This document shows, piece after piece, positions 14,881-26,281 of a stretch of 64,000 nt of DNA. Made by a program: the position numbers and the translations under genes. The stretch covers positions 62,001-126,000 of the forward strand of contig CP038112.1 of the NCBI GenBank assembly GCA_004519485.1, in the 5' to 3' direction. The notes beneath the pieces are model-generated. The model made no database searches, was not told where the DNA came from, and saw only the letters and a list, made by a program, of their open reading frames with translations. The first letter of the stretch is position 1; each line of letters begins with the position of its first letter. This DNA is from Nannochloropsis oceanica. Its lineage: Eukaryota > Sar > Eustigmatophyceae > Eustigmatales > Monodopsidaceae.

Positions 14881-14970
14881 AACGTCGAAACCCCCCAACG
14901 TCATGACGTACGTCGACGTTGGAATTCTGGTCGACGTTGACGCGTCGACGTCAGGAATCTAACGTCGACC
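14881..14970. repeat. ACGTCGA motif cluster at the hAT right end
   Basis: Copies or half-copies of ACGTCGA in both orientations at about 14881, 14909, 14931, 14942 and 14961. Clustering next to a transposon end suggests transposase binding sites. Confidence 0.55.
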
Positions 14971-14977
14971 CAACCCT

Positions 14978-15028
14978 GATCCGGTCGTCGTAAAATGTTT
15001 GGGATTGCATCACATACACGATGCATTT
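14978..15028. repeat. Left arm of a 51-bp perfect inverted repeat
   Basis: The 51 bases from GATCCGG to GATGCATTT are the exact reverse complement of 16874-16924. Identity drops to partial matches for about ten more bases inward. The outer edge coincides with the last base of the hAT right end. Confidence 0.95.
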
Positions 15029-15147
15029 GCAAAGTTTGACATCGATCTCCGTTCCAAAACACTTCCCACAAAAAGACAAGTAAATGTCAAGCAAGCGTGC
15101 ATTCTTTTTAAAATTTCTACATCTTTTTCCGTTCTCAATTTCTACTA

Positions 15148-16786
15148 TCACCGCAAATGTTGCCGACGATCTTCCCTCGCAACTTCCTCGCTCCCGCCAT
15201 TCAACCCTCCCTCCTTCACGCCCTCCTCCACTGCCTCCCCATGTCGAAACACCCACACATCATTCAGCAGCCGGTCGTCCGTGTCACCGGTGAAGCCTGC
15301 AAAGCCTCCCACTACTAGCGTGTGTCTCTCGCCATGCCCCACCCCCGCGTAGGCCCGAGGTCCAGGGACCGATGGAGAGAGGGGTAGGTCTTCCTCGGTC
15401 CATGCCTCGACGGGGGGGAGATCAAATCGGAAGGTGTCGGAGAGGAAGGACGAGGGGAGGGTGTCACTAGTGGTATTTAGTCCGCCAAAGATGTGGAAAA
15501 AAGAGGAGTGAAGGGGGTAGGGCGGATGAAGGGCGAGGTGGCCGCTGTGGGGTTTGAGGAAGTGGGACGGGAGGGAGGGAGAGGGAAAGAAGTGTGGTAA
15601 ATGTGTGGAAGGGTGAAAGCCATGCGTGTAAATTATGTCATCGTTCCAATGAAATTATGGCGTGCAAACAGAACAGGCAATCGCACTACAGGGACGATCA
15701 TCCTCTGTTTCAACACACCCGCCATTCTCCTCCCACACGAAAAACTTACTGCCTGACGGGCGGTGGGCTCCTTTCCTCCTGCTCCTTCTCCTCTGTTTCT
15801 GCCGCCAAGACCCGCCATGTGTAGGTGCCTTCCTCCCAGTCAATCTCCACAAGCAAGGCCTCGTTGTGATCTTGCCCGGTTGCGTCGGACCCTCCCACGA
15901 TGACCAAAGCATCCTTTTGTCCCCTCCCTTCCTCGCATGGGAAGGAAGGCGAGGAAGAGGAGGGAGAGGGGGTGATATTAGGGATCTTGACGGGCACCGC
16001 AACGTGATGCCACCGTGCGGGCAGCCCCCTTGACGTGGAGCGAGAGGGAGTGCCTTCCTCCTTCCCCTCCTCCACCTCCCTCACATCAGTAGAAGATGAG
16101 GGAACAAGACGTACCCAGCCGTTTTCCATTTGTCTTCCAGTACCAGACAATTTCAAACCCCAAACCTCATCTTCTTTTGCACCCTGCCGGCCAAAGCCCC
16201 CAATTAAAACTAGGTGCTTCTCCTGTCCCCTCCCTCCCTCCCGTCCTCCTCCCACTCCTCCCCGGACGACGGACAAGGAAGCCGCTGCTCTTGGAGCAGG
16301 TGGCCGTTGAAAAGACAACGTGGAAGTTTCAGAAAAGATTGAAGGCTTGATTTCGGTCCATTCCTGCGTGCGTGCCTCGAACTTGTACAAGTCCCCAAGA
16401 AAAGCTTGAGAAGAGTCTTGTCCGCCAAAGGCATAGAGAATGTCCTTCGTTGAATCCACGGTGCTAGCGGCGCCGAAGCGGGCGGAAGGAACGGCGGACA
16501 TCGCGGTCAAAGAGCCGGAGTGAGGGATGCGTTTAGACCAGGTGCCCTGCGTCAGGTCCTGGGTGAGGTCGAGTGTCCATTGAGCGTCGATGGGGGCAAA
16601 ACAACATGAGCTTGTGCAGCCACCGAAAATCAGGAGCTGGGTGCCATTGGCAAAGGCACCGGTGATAGCAGACATGATGGGCGGGGGTTGCTGCCCGTTG
16701 TCGGCTTGGGTGATGCTAACTTGGGACCAGGAGGAGGAGGAGGAGGCGGCGGCGGCAAGGGGGAGTAGGGGGAGTAGGCGGTGCAT
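15148..16786 (-). CDS. Secreted kelch-repeat (galactose-oxidase-like beta-propeller) protein
   Basis: Exons 16786-15750 and 15544-15148 (minus; 477 aa), joined in phase 2 (CA|GTAAGT ... CCACAG|C). The N-terminus is a signal peptide (LLPLLPLAAAASSSSS). Kelch motifs recur: LLIFGGC, DILYAFGGQD followed by GDLYKFEARTQEWTEIKP, HLVLIGGFGR with VWGLKL, ALVIVGGSD, FHIFGGLN with DTFRFDLPPVEAWTEE, and HTLVVGGFAG with LNDVWVFR. This is the blade pattern of a six- to seven-bladed propeller, a protein-binding fold. No catalytic copper ligands or partner domain are visible, so the role is unknown. The gene sits wholly between perfect 51-bp inverted repeats and beside a hAT element. The CDS starts 88 bp from the right arm and stops 120 bp from the left. 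Confidence 0.85.
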
Positions 16787-16873
16787 AGCTTGATTGATTT
16801 GACGCTGGCCTGTGCAAGGGGATCAGTCGATAAGAAAACAGACCATGCCAACTATGGGTGCGTGAGACATTGT

Positions 16874-16924
16874 AAATGCATCGTGTATGTGATGCAATCC
16901 CAAACATTTTACGACGACCGGATC
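16874..16924. repeat. Right arm of a 51-bp perfect inverted repeat
   Basis: Exact reverse complement of 14978-15028. A small hairpin (GAGGAGC-TC-GCTCCTC) follows at 16926-16941. Confidence 0.95.
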
Positions 16925-17237
16925 GGAGGAGCTCGCTCCTCGGTTAATTCGCATGTTCCCCTGCTCCTGCATGTGAAGTAATTTTTGTGTCCACCCCGAC
17001 CATCACATCATCACAAGCATGCCAACCATTCTTTCAAGTGAAAACATAAGCACTCCACGTGATGATGGTGTTGGCATGTTTTTCCTAGGTCCCATATCGA
17101 TGGGTTTTGGCCGAGACGAACCTCACTTGTACATCCCTCCGAGGAGACCTCTTCAAGTAGAACAGTTTATCAACCCCGCATCTGACAAATTTATCACACA
17201 ACCACACAGACAACACCACCCTAGTCCCAACAACACC
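16925..17237. other. Upstream flank of the SOUL gene
   Basis: No gene seen. Probable promoter and 5' UTR, ending in an A/C-rich leader (CAACAACACC) just before the ATG. Confidence 0.4.
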
Positions 17238-18701
17238 ATGCAGCGTCTCTCCACCACGCTCCTGTCCCTCGCGGTACGTACAACTCATGCATGTGTCTTG
17301 CTTGCTTCATTGGAGGGTTTTAGAGGAGTTTACTCGAGCAATGCTGACGTGTTTGTCATGGAAGCTTCTATGAGCGGTGGTCGCGCGGCAGACCTGGTTT
17401 CAATCCGCGCGCGGGAGCGAATCCAGCCTTTAACTCTACTCCTGTGCTCCTCCTGACATCCTGCTAGACTTCTGAGGATCGCGGCATCGGTGTCCTCCAC
17501 CTGGTCTCTGTACCCCGGTCGTTGCCCCTTACCCCTTCGTCCCCTCCTCTTGCCTCCCTGTCCCTTACCATCACAGGCTCTCCTCATTCTTGGCACCGCT
17601 GCTGCTGCCGGTGATGTCTGCCATCTCTACAGCACTACTATTGAGTCCCCTTGCTTCACGACCGTAAAGAACACGTCCGCATATGAAGTCCGCAAGTATG
17701 GAGGGGACGAAATGTGGACCAGGTATGTGATGTGCGAGGAGAGGAATGGAAAGATTGAAGGAAGGAAGGAAGGAAGGAAGGAAAGAAAGAAATTGGATAC
17801 AATCGCTGGACTCTGAATGCATGGAGCTCGCATGCGTGTCAAAAGCAATTGCAAATTAGGAGTTAATCCATTCACACCCACCTCCCCCTCCTTCCCTACC
17901 TTGTCTTTTTCTCCCCTCCCTATTCCTTTAGCGCTCACATTAAGGCCCGTTCGTTTGCCGTGGCTCAAAACAAGGGCTTCATGACGAATTTTGAGTACAT
18001 CTCCGGTACGTGACTAGTTCGGATGAAAGGCTCGAGGGCAGACGACTCCTCTACTCTTCAAAATAAGAGGAAGCAGGAAGAAAATGGAGTCAATCCTCAC
18101 ATTATACGAGAAAACTGACATTTCCCAATGTCCGCTTCCATGTCTCCCTCTGTTAATCCCTTTTACAGGCGAAAACAGCAAAGAAGAGAAAATTCCCATG
18201 ACCGCCCCCGTCATCTTCCGCCGCTCCCCCGATGGTGATGCAGGGTGGTTGGTCTCCTTCTTTGTCCCGAGCAAGTTCGCCACCAAGGATGACGTTCCCT
18301 TGCCTAACAATGAGGACATGAGCATCATGTCTCTGGAAGGAGCCACATATGCCGTGCGGGTTTTCGATGGCTTCGCCACTATCTGGTACGTGCTCTCCGT
18401 CGCTCCCTCCCTCCTTGCCTCCTTTCCTTGCCTCCCTTCGTGACGTATAAGTTGACCACCAAAGTAAGAGCCATGACTATAAAGCGCTGATCTTTCTCCG
18501 TCTACTTCCGCTGCTCACTCCTTCCTCCCCTTCGTCATCAACAGGGATTTCGAGAAGAACGAATACGAGCTTAAGAAAGCCCTTTTGGCCGATGGAGTGG
18601 CTCCCATGGAGGACAAAAATAATGGCGTGATTTACGCGGGTTACGACAGTCCGTTTGTCTACGTAAACCGTCACAACGAGGTGTGGGTCCGCGTGGCTTG
18701 A
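17238..18701 (+). CDS. SOUL/HBP-family haem-binding protein with signal peptide
   Basis: Five exons: 17238-17273, 17577-17722, 17932-18005, 18169-18385 and 18545-18701 (209 aa), all GT-AG and in frame. SOUL proteins bind haem or tetrapyrroles; in algae some sit in the eyespot or cytosol. Family landmarks: IESPCFTTVKNTSAYEVRKY near the start of the domain, KIPMTAPVIF, FFVPSKF, and YELKKALLADG near the end. The first exon plus the start of exon 2 encode a hydrophobic leader (LSTTLLSLAALLILGTAAAAG), so the protein probably enters the secretory route or, if followed by a transit segment, the plastid. The mature part begins near GDVCH. Length fits the family. Confidence 0.9.
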
Positions 18702-19175
18702 GCCAGAGGAGACCATGAGGACCGAAGTAGTGTAGATATGAGCATAGCAAGAGGTTGTGGTAGAGCAACAGGAATGGCGAGTAGCTAGGACTTGGGAGAA
18801 AGTGAGGGCTGTGCACAGACCGTCGACCGCGCGCACACACATATACGCCAAAAACTCGTTGCACAGAAAGAAGCAATAAGCAAGGAAACAAAATGAAGAA
18901 GACAATGAGCTAGTTTGCTGTATGTGCCCAGCAGGCGGGAGGTTGAACGTTTCCCCTTATTTGGTCCAAAATACACAGACTCACAGTGCCATGAATTCAC
19001 TCCCACACACATACCTACAAACAAAAAATTACAGCACTTGTCGCTTCCTAGGCTTCGTTCCAGGTTCTTTCCCTGGCGCTGTGAATGTTCACGCGCAGAG
19101 TCGACCCCCCCCCCTCGCGCGATGACGCACGCACATGCCATCTCACAGCACGACTCGCACATGCCTTACAGATAG
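18702..19175. other. Intergenic, nothing recognised
   Basis: 3' flank of the SOUL gene and promoter of the carotenoid desaturase. No domain-bearing frame. Confidence 0.4.
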
Positions 19176-21519
19176 ATGACGGGCCAATCGCTACCACCGC
19201 CACGACAAAAACATAGATACCACAAGTTATCCAGGCTTGCCCTTCTCCTCCGCTTTCTTGCCTTTCCCATCCTTCTCCATGCTTTCCTCCCCTCTAACCC
19301 ACTATCCCCTCTCGTGGGCCGCCGCTTCACAACCCAACCCCGTGCCGCCTCACGGCAAACTCCTCCCAAAAACATCGTCATCATTGGCGCTGGTGTTGGA
19401 GGCCTCGTCACGGCTGGGCGACTGGCCCGGGCGACGCGCGCACGTGGGTACAACACGACCATCACCATTGTTGAGAAGAACGGGAGGGATTGTGCAGGGG
19501 GGCGGCTGGGAGAGTACATTTGGGAGGGCCACCGGTGGGAGACGGGGCCGAGCCTCTTATTATTGCCGGAGGTGTATCAAGAGGCGTTTGAGGCCTTGGG
19601 CGGTAGCTTCTTTGATTTTGACCACAAAGAGAAGGGCGGAGACGTGAATGGTGCTTCCTCATCAGCCGGAGCCGGTGACGACACGGACCATCTCAGCGAC
19701 AACAAGGTAGCCAATTCCTCCCTCCTATTCACCAAAGTCGAGCCCAGCTACCTCGTTGTCTTCGGGGACAGAGACCGACTGGAGCTTTACACCAACCGTA
19801 CCCGGATGACAGAGGCCATTGAGAGGTTGGAACCGGGAGCCTTCCCCCGCTATGATGCATACCTCGACAGCGCGCAGAATAATCTAGACTTTGGTTTCTC
19901 GGCATTTATCGAAGAAAAGCCCAAGTGGCGATACCTCCCGGCATTTCTCCGCAACCTGAATGTAAACATGAATTTCTTCCCCTTGCGCTTGCACCAGGGG
20001 CAATTGGAAGGTTTGTTCGACTCAAGGAAATTGCAGGCTGCTATGTCTTTCCAAGACCTGTACGTAGGCTTATCGCCCTACCAAGCACCCGCAGTGTTCT
20101 CGTTGCTGCAGGCGATCGAATTAAACCAGGGGGTATTCTATCCTAAGGGCGGGTTTGCGCAGGTGAGTCGAGAAGGAGGGGAGGGAGGGAGAAAGGGCGA
20201 GAAGGAGCGAGAGGGAATCACAAAACTCATTTAACAGAGGGCTACGAGAAAGTTTTTTCCTCCCCAGTGCCCACTTCTCCTCCTTCCCTTTCTCCCCCCC
20301 TCCCTCGATTTCTTTTCCCTTTCTTTCCTTCCTCCAGGTCAGTCGCGAGCTGTTGCGATTGGCTGAGGCGAATGGTGTCCGGACCGTGTTTGACAGCCCC
20401 GTGGCCGAGATACTATTGGAGGAAGAGGAGGAGGAAAGGAGGGAGAAAGAGATCAAGGGAACGGACGGACGGGGAAATAAAGAGTCCACGCATTTGTCTT
20501 CCTTGAGCCCATCCTCCTACTCCTCCTCCCCCTCCTCTCCGCCGGAAGTCGGTTCCACCCCGAGGCCCCAATCTCAACGGCTTAATTTCAAAACCACCGG
20601 CGTCCGTCTCTCCTCCGGACAATGCCTGCAGGCCGATCTTGTCATTAGCAACGTGGATCTGCCTTTCACCAAGAAATACCTTCTCCCTCTTCCCTTTGCC
20701 CAAGCGGCCGAGCATGACCGAGGCCGGTTCTCCTCGAGTGTCGTCTCCTTCTTGTGGGCCTTGAATAAGACCATGGACCCGGGCCTGAAGCATCATACCA
20801 CGTTCCTGGCAGCACAGGATGTGGGACGAGAAGGAGGGGCAACACCAAATGCTGGAGAGAGAGGAGAAAGGGGGGGGGGGGAGGAGGGGAGGAGGGGAGG
20901 AACACAAGGCTACAGCGATCCCGGGCGAGCGGCATGGGACAGTTTGTTTAAGCATAATGAATTTGATTCGCGTTGGTTTAATTTTTATGTGCACGCACCG
21001 CAGAGGACGGATGCGAGTGTATGTCCTCCCGGACACGACGCGATCATGGTGTTGGTACCTAGTCCTATCCTGGGGAAGGAGGGGGGGAGGGCCGGCGGGA
21101 AGGAAGAGGAGGAAGAGGAGGAAGAGGAGGAAGAGAGACTAGTGGCGACTGTGCGGGAGGCGGTCTTGGCCCGGCTGGAGGAGATGGAGGGAATGGAGGA
21201 TATGAGGGCGTGCTTGATCCATGAGAAGGTCATAGGACCAAGGGAGTGGAGAGAGAGGTACAGTCTGTCGAGAGGAGCGGTTTTTGGGCTACGGCACGAC
21301 TTGGGACAGCTGTCCTTTTTGAGGCCGGGGTGGAAGCATCGGGGGGGAAGGAGGGAGGGAGGGAGGGAGGGAGGGCGGCTGGAAGGGTTGTACTACTGCG
21401 GGGCGAGCAGCCGGCCGGGGAATGGTGTTCCCCTTGTGATGGTGGGAGCGAGGTTGTTGAGTGAACGAATCATGAAGGAATGTTTTTTGGAGAGGGAGGG
21501 GGGGAAAGAGAGGGGGTAG
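19176..21519 (+). CDS. CrtI-type carotenoid desaturase/isomerase, plastid-type leader
   Basis: Exons 19176-20162 and 20338-21519 (722 aa), joined in phase 0. Residues about 67-85 are the FAD Rossmann motif VIIGAGVGGLVTAGRLA, followed by the second nucleotide-binding stretch with GGRLGEYIWEGHRWETGPS. The middle has QGVFYPKGGFAQVSREL, typical of phytoene-desaturase-like enzymes, and the C-terminus carries GLYYCGASSRPGNGVPLVM, the CrtI/CrtISO FAD end motif. These enzymes desaturate or isomerise carotenoids using FAD. Which reaction this one does cannot be read from sequence. The N-terminus has a hydrophobic leader (LALLLRFLAFPILL) followed by HAF and a basic Ser/Arg-rich segment, fitting a bipartite plastid pre-sequence. 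Low-complexity Glu/Lys and Gly insertions (about 20412-20475, 21070-21135, 21348-21375) lengthen it beyond the usual 500-600 residues. Confidence 0.85.
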
Positions 21520-22448
21520 GAGATGGAGGGCAATGCAAGAAGACAGGTGTTGCTGAGGAGAGCTCGCAGACAAACAAAACAAAGTACAAGCATGAACTGA
21601 GACGAACCACATCGAAGTAGTAAAGATGAGCAAGCGAAGTCAGCTAGAAAACAACATCAAGATGGCGCATAGTACGAGAAACAACAAGAATGACAGCGCA
21701 CCGCCGTCGCCGTGCATCATCATCCCAAAGCATATAAATATCATCGAGATTTTAATTGTCGCTGGTGTTGTGGTCAGTAAGTCCCACTTCCCCCTATCAG
21801 ATCCACTCTTTCTATCCCTCCCTCCCTCCCCCCATTTCCCCAAGGCATTTTCGCCTTAATCGTCTCGTCTCCTTTCCCTCCGTTTTTTTTATCCCGACTC
21901 GTCGCTTTTTTTGGGCTCTCCTGTGCCGCCGCCGCTGCTGTTGCTACTGCTGGCGCTGTTGCTACTGCTGCTGTTGATTGCTACTTGAAACGACTAGGAT
22001 GTCAGATTGGCAACGGACTTTGAAAAAATCAATTAAATTCAGCCTTAATCAATTTTTCTCTTTCTGATATAAATATCTAAGTAACCATCTGAGGGACGGT
22101 GCCTCTCTCTCAATCTCCACGTCGCGAGAGGGCACATGCACACATACACATGGACAGACTAACACACCGTCCGCTCTCATACCAAAGTGGAAGAAGGGAG
22201 GAAGAAAAAGAGGAAGAACAGCTATCATATGCTCGCCGCCTTCCACCCTATCTCTTCCCTCCTCCTCCAGTTGTTCTCGATCCTCCCATTCCAACACCTA
22301 AATAGACACGCTCAGTCGAAAGACGTCTCCTTCCTCCCTCCCTCCCTCGTTCCCTCTCTCCCTCCTCTTCTCGTCAGGTTGCTGGTTCTAAGCCAAACAT
22401 ACAAAGCAGTAATATCGACTCATCCTCCCTACCCTCCTTGAGGGCTAT
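21520..22448. other. Intergenic between convergent genes
   Basis: Shared 3' flanks. Holds a CTG/GCC-rich triplet stretch at about 21925-21976 and AT-rich sequence at 22020-22085. No gene supported. Confidence 0.4.
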
Positions 22449-24754
22449 TTACGGAGGGGAGGATGAACGGGTGGGAGAGCGCTTGCGTGTTGGTCTTCCT
22501 TCTCGGACGGGAGCAGCAACAGCAGCAACGGGAACGGCAGCAGCCGCCTTGACAGCAGCCTCTGCCGGAAGGGAGGAAGAGGAGGAGGAAGAGGAAGAGG
22601 AGGTGACGGCGGAAGCAGGGGTCTTGCGAGCGACCTGTGATGGTCACAAGATGAGGGAGGGAGCAAGTGTGAGAAGGAAGAAAGCTGAGCTCGCAAACCC
22701 TCCATCTATATTTACTTTTCCTCACTCTTTCCCTCACTCCTTCGCTCTTCCTCCTTCCCTTACCTCCCAATCCACATAGGAGAGCACGCCCTGGCCCGCG
22801 ACGTATTTCAAACGGTAGTTAAGCTCCGTGAAACGAGCGAGAAAATTCCAGCTCCTCCTCTTCTTGTAGGTCCCCGTAGGTTGCAGGCATTGTCTCACAG
22901 CGGCCGTGGCCGCCGTCAGGTGGTAGTGCGGGATCTGCGTGAAGAAGAGGTGGTGCGCCACGTGGCCATCCGTGATATTGTGGGAGAGGTCTAAGGGAAG
23001 GGAGGGCGGGAGGAAAGGAGGCCAGCTTAGTCTTGAGGCTAAGACAGAGCTGTGGGAAACTGTCACCTTGGTGTCCTCACCATCACCGAGAACGAATTGT
23101 CAATTAAAACATGAAAGTAATCAATTAATTAGAGTTGTCACAATATATTTAACCAACGATAAACTCACCGTCAATCCCCATGCCGTATTCGCGGTCGATC
23201 GTCTCCAGGGCCCCCTTGATGTAGTTCCACTCCCCCTCTGCATAAACCTTGGTGTCCTCATCGTGGTGCTGCAGGTATGTCACCATCGTGATCCAGGCAT
23301 TGAACACCAGCAACGGCACCACATAAATGGATCCTATCCTCGCCATCCCTCCCTCCTTCCCGCCCTCGAGCCCGATGTACACAAGGGCGCCTGCGACGAC
23401 CATACCCAGCGTCGACACTGCGCATTGCACCCGCTCCTTGGTGTCGGTGAAGAGGGGGGAGAATGGAACTACATGGCTGTGTCCAGACGGAAGGGAGGGA
23501 GGGAGGGAGGGAGGGAGGGTGAGCAATCGAGAGTGGGACAAGAAGCGAGCCCACTCCGTGTCCGACTTCCCGTCCTCTCCCTCATCCGTCCTCTGCCCTC
23601 ATCCCTCTTCATACCTGCCATCCATCTTGCCCGCAAAGAGGTAAAGGAAGGTGTACTTGATGAAGAGGGACAGCGGGTTCTCCAGCAACGCCTGCTCGAA
23701 TGGGGTCAAGTCCTGGAAAAAAAAGGGAGGGAGGGAGGGAGGGAGGGAGGGAAGGCGTGAGGTATGCCACAGGATCAAACAAGCCCGTGCCTTCTCTATA
23801 GCGTTCATCCCAACAACATATCCGCCCTCCCTCCCTTCCTACCTCGAACACCTCCTTGGTCATCCACGGGTGTGACATGTCCTTAGTCAGGTGGTTGTGG
23901 TACATGTGGTGAAGGCGGTGGGACTGGCGAAAGGGATGGAGGGAGGGAGGGAGGGGGGAAGGGAGGCAGAGATAGAATGAATGAGATGATCGACATGTCA
24001 TTAAAACGAGGGAAAGGGGGAGGGAGGGAAGGAGGGAGGGAGGCCTGGCTCCCATACCTTCTGCCAAGGCCAGTAAGGCACCATCAAGGGGGCGTGGCAA
24101 ATGTGACCGCAAATGTCATTGAGCCACTTGTACTCGGAGAAGGAGCCATGGCCGCAATCGTGGCCTATCACGAAGAGGCACCACATGAAAAAGCCTGGGG
24201 AGGAAGGGGAGGAGGGAGGGGAGAAGAGTTTGTGAGTGCCTAGAAGACGTATAAGACGGCTCGATGGCTTTCCCCAATTCTCTTCCCTCTCATCCTCCCT
24301 CCCTCCCTACCTGCGAGGTTCCACCACACAAACAAACCAGGCAATCCATACTTGGCCTGCACTGTGGGATAAACAAAGTAGAGTGCCGCCAAGGCCGCGA
24401 AGTCCCTCAGCATGTAGTAAAAGGAGCGGAGGAGGGATTTCTGAAGGGAGGAAATGGAGACAGGAGGGAGGGATATGTGGTGAGAAGGGTGACAAAGCGC
24501 TTCGGACTGCTCGAGCTTGTGGACACGCGGGTCGGGTACGCACAGGTACACCACGTCCTTGCAACACCTCATCCTTGCAACACTTCTTCCGTTTTCCCTC
24601 TTCCATTCTCTCTACCTATCCCTCTTTATCACCCGTTCTCCCCCCCCCCTGCTTCACTCCCCCCCCCTCCACCCCCTCCGCGTTGTACCTGGAAGCATTT
24701 CTCGGGGATGGCTTTCTTGATCTGGGACAAGGTCGGTAACGTTTGCTCAACCAT
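22449..24754 (-). CDS. Omega-3/delta-12 membrane fatty acid desaturase
   Basis: Eight exons on minus: 24754-24689, 24440-24311, 24194-24058, 23923-23843, 23712-23615, 23476-23169, 22990-22764 and 22634-22449 (410 aa), all junctions consistent. The three histidine boxes are HDCGHGS (residues 77-81), SHRLHH (about 112-117) with HNH after, and HVAHH (283-287); they bind the di-iron centre. Around them are the hydrophobic stretches of the desaturase fold and the family line [26 protein letters not shown] and [13 protein letters not shown]. The enzyme inserts a double bond into acyl chains in the ER or plastid membrane. The first box with GSFS and the wording of the third favour the omega-3 group over delta-12, but this is not settled. 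The tail is Ser/Ala/Arg-rich. No clear transit peptide, so ER is more likely. Confidence 0.9.
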
Positions 24755-26281
24755 GATTGTAGATAGGAGGGGGTGCTTGGTGGCTAGTATATAGGTACTC
24801 TAGGGAAAGCGATTTGGCGTCGGCGTGGAAAGTGCTGACTCGTCTACACCAAGGAGGATAGGCGAGGGGCAGCTACTCACAACAGGTGGGCGGCAACGGG
24901 GTGTTGTCGTCTCCTCTGTGAAAAGGCGAGTGAGGGGAGGGAGGGAGGGAGGGGGAGAGGGTCAGTCAAAAGTCGGCACTGTTTTTCAATTGGCTGGGTC
25001 AATGGCCCGTGACGATTCATTCGTCCCCGCAGGCACGCATTTTGGTACATTCTCCTTGCCGAGCTACGGGCCTCAGGACAAGGAAAGAAAAGGGAGTTGA
25101 AAAGCCACCCAAACAGCCTGATTGGATACCATCGCCCTGCGTCGCTATGTGGTTTTGAATGATCTTTGCAGTATTTGGGTAAGCTGGTCAGATCTCTAAT
25201 TCGTTGTTTGGTTCATTTTCTTCTTGCTGGCTTGATCCAAATCGCTCCATGCGGGACACGTCAGTGTGCCTCCTAGACAAGGAAACCCTAAGGCGTGGTA
25301 GGATGTCAATGATGCATCCTTGGGGATATCAACGAGGTTTAAGGCAAGGCTGTAATCATTGCAAGGAAAAGATCAAGCCGAGCTAGCTTAAACAGGCACG
25401 TTTGCAGGTGGTCGTGGAACTTGGATCAGCAGTTGCTATGTGCGTTGGGCTGGGAGTGGCCGGGAGTGAGCGAAGAAAAGCGGCGACGCGACTCGCCTTG
25501 TCACAACCATACCAGGATCGGATGTAAACTGACCAGAGAAGTGTCATTTTTCCTTGCCATTACTGTGAATATAAGTAGTCTACAACAGAAGACCCAGCGA
25601 CACGAAGAAGAGGGTGAGGTGGTGCTTCACGAGGCGGTCCAAAGTCAAGGTGGAGAGACCATCGGCCGGGAGAGAGGATGGTGAGTCACAGGCAGCATCA
25701 TCAAGCAGCCTCGCCGGCGGAGAAGTCGCAACGGCTTGGGCTTATGACTTTTTGGGGGGCATTTTCGCATTCGTGGGGCATGGCCTGTAATGGGGAGCAT
25801 TGACAAGGCTTTGAGCAGGTGTATTGAAAGCGACAAACGCAAGTGCATGGTAGTGGCGTTTTTCGTGTAAAATTACACGGCCGCACGGCCATGGTTGGGG
25901 GAGGTTGGGGTGTGCTCAAGACAACAATCAAGAATCAATCAATCAAACAAACAAACAAACAATCAATCAAACAAACAAACAAACAATCAAACAAACAAAC
26001 AAACAAACAAACAAACAAACAAACAAACACATAGAAGACAAGAGAAGACAATATGAGGAAGAAGTCAAGTAATGTCAAGTGGTTGAAGTAGGGAAAGGAA
26101 CAAGAAAAGAAGAGAATAATAGGGTAGCATATCACAAGTATCTAAATCCCATCCCTTGATGGATTTTCGGTTTCAAGCTTGCCGCGTTCATACAGCACTT
26201 CATTTATAAATGTTTTTCTCACTTCCTGGCTCCCTCCCCGCCCTCCTTTCCCTCCTCCCTCCCTCCTAGCCTCTCCCTTGC
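24755..26281. other. Long intergenic stretch (about 1.5 kb)
   Basis: No gene found on either strand. Includes the upstream region of the desaturase, AT-richer sequence from about 25100 on, and an AAAC/AATC microsatellite at 25931-26030. It is the largest gap in the window. Confidence 0.45.
25931..26030. repeat. (CAAA)n/(CAAT)n microsatellite
   Basis: Roughly 100 bp of AATC and AAAC units; the last 45 bp are pure CAAA. Confidence 0.9.

Larger units (their letters stand above)
12080..14978 (+). mobile_element. hAT-superfamily DNA transposon, apparently coding-complete
   Basis: Carries one transposase gene (12109-14618). The right end reads CCCAACCCTG, i.e. CAGGGTTGGG inward, the CAGGG form of many hAT ends. 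Just inside it, 14881-14970 holds at least five ACGTCGA/TCGACGT motifs, as expected for subterminal transposase sites. The left end is unclear: 12080-12095 (TTAGGGTTAGGGTTAC) is only loosely similar to the right end, and lacks the ACGTCGA cluster. No matching 8-bp target duplication was found, so the left boundary is tentative or the element is trimmed there. Confidence 0.65.

Noticed and set aside
17325-17420. tRNA-like B-box sequence (GGTTTCAATCC)
   Set aside because: No acceptor stem or anticodon arm can be drawn; it is inside an intron of the SOUL gene.
25931-26030. Regular CAAA array taken as a possible CRISPR-like array
   Set aside because: It is a plain microsatellite with no spacers.
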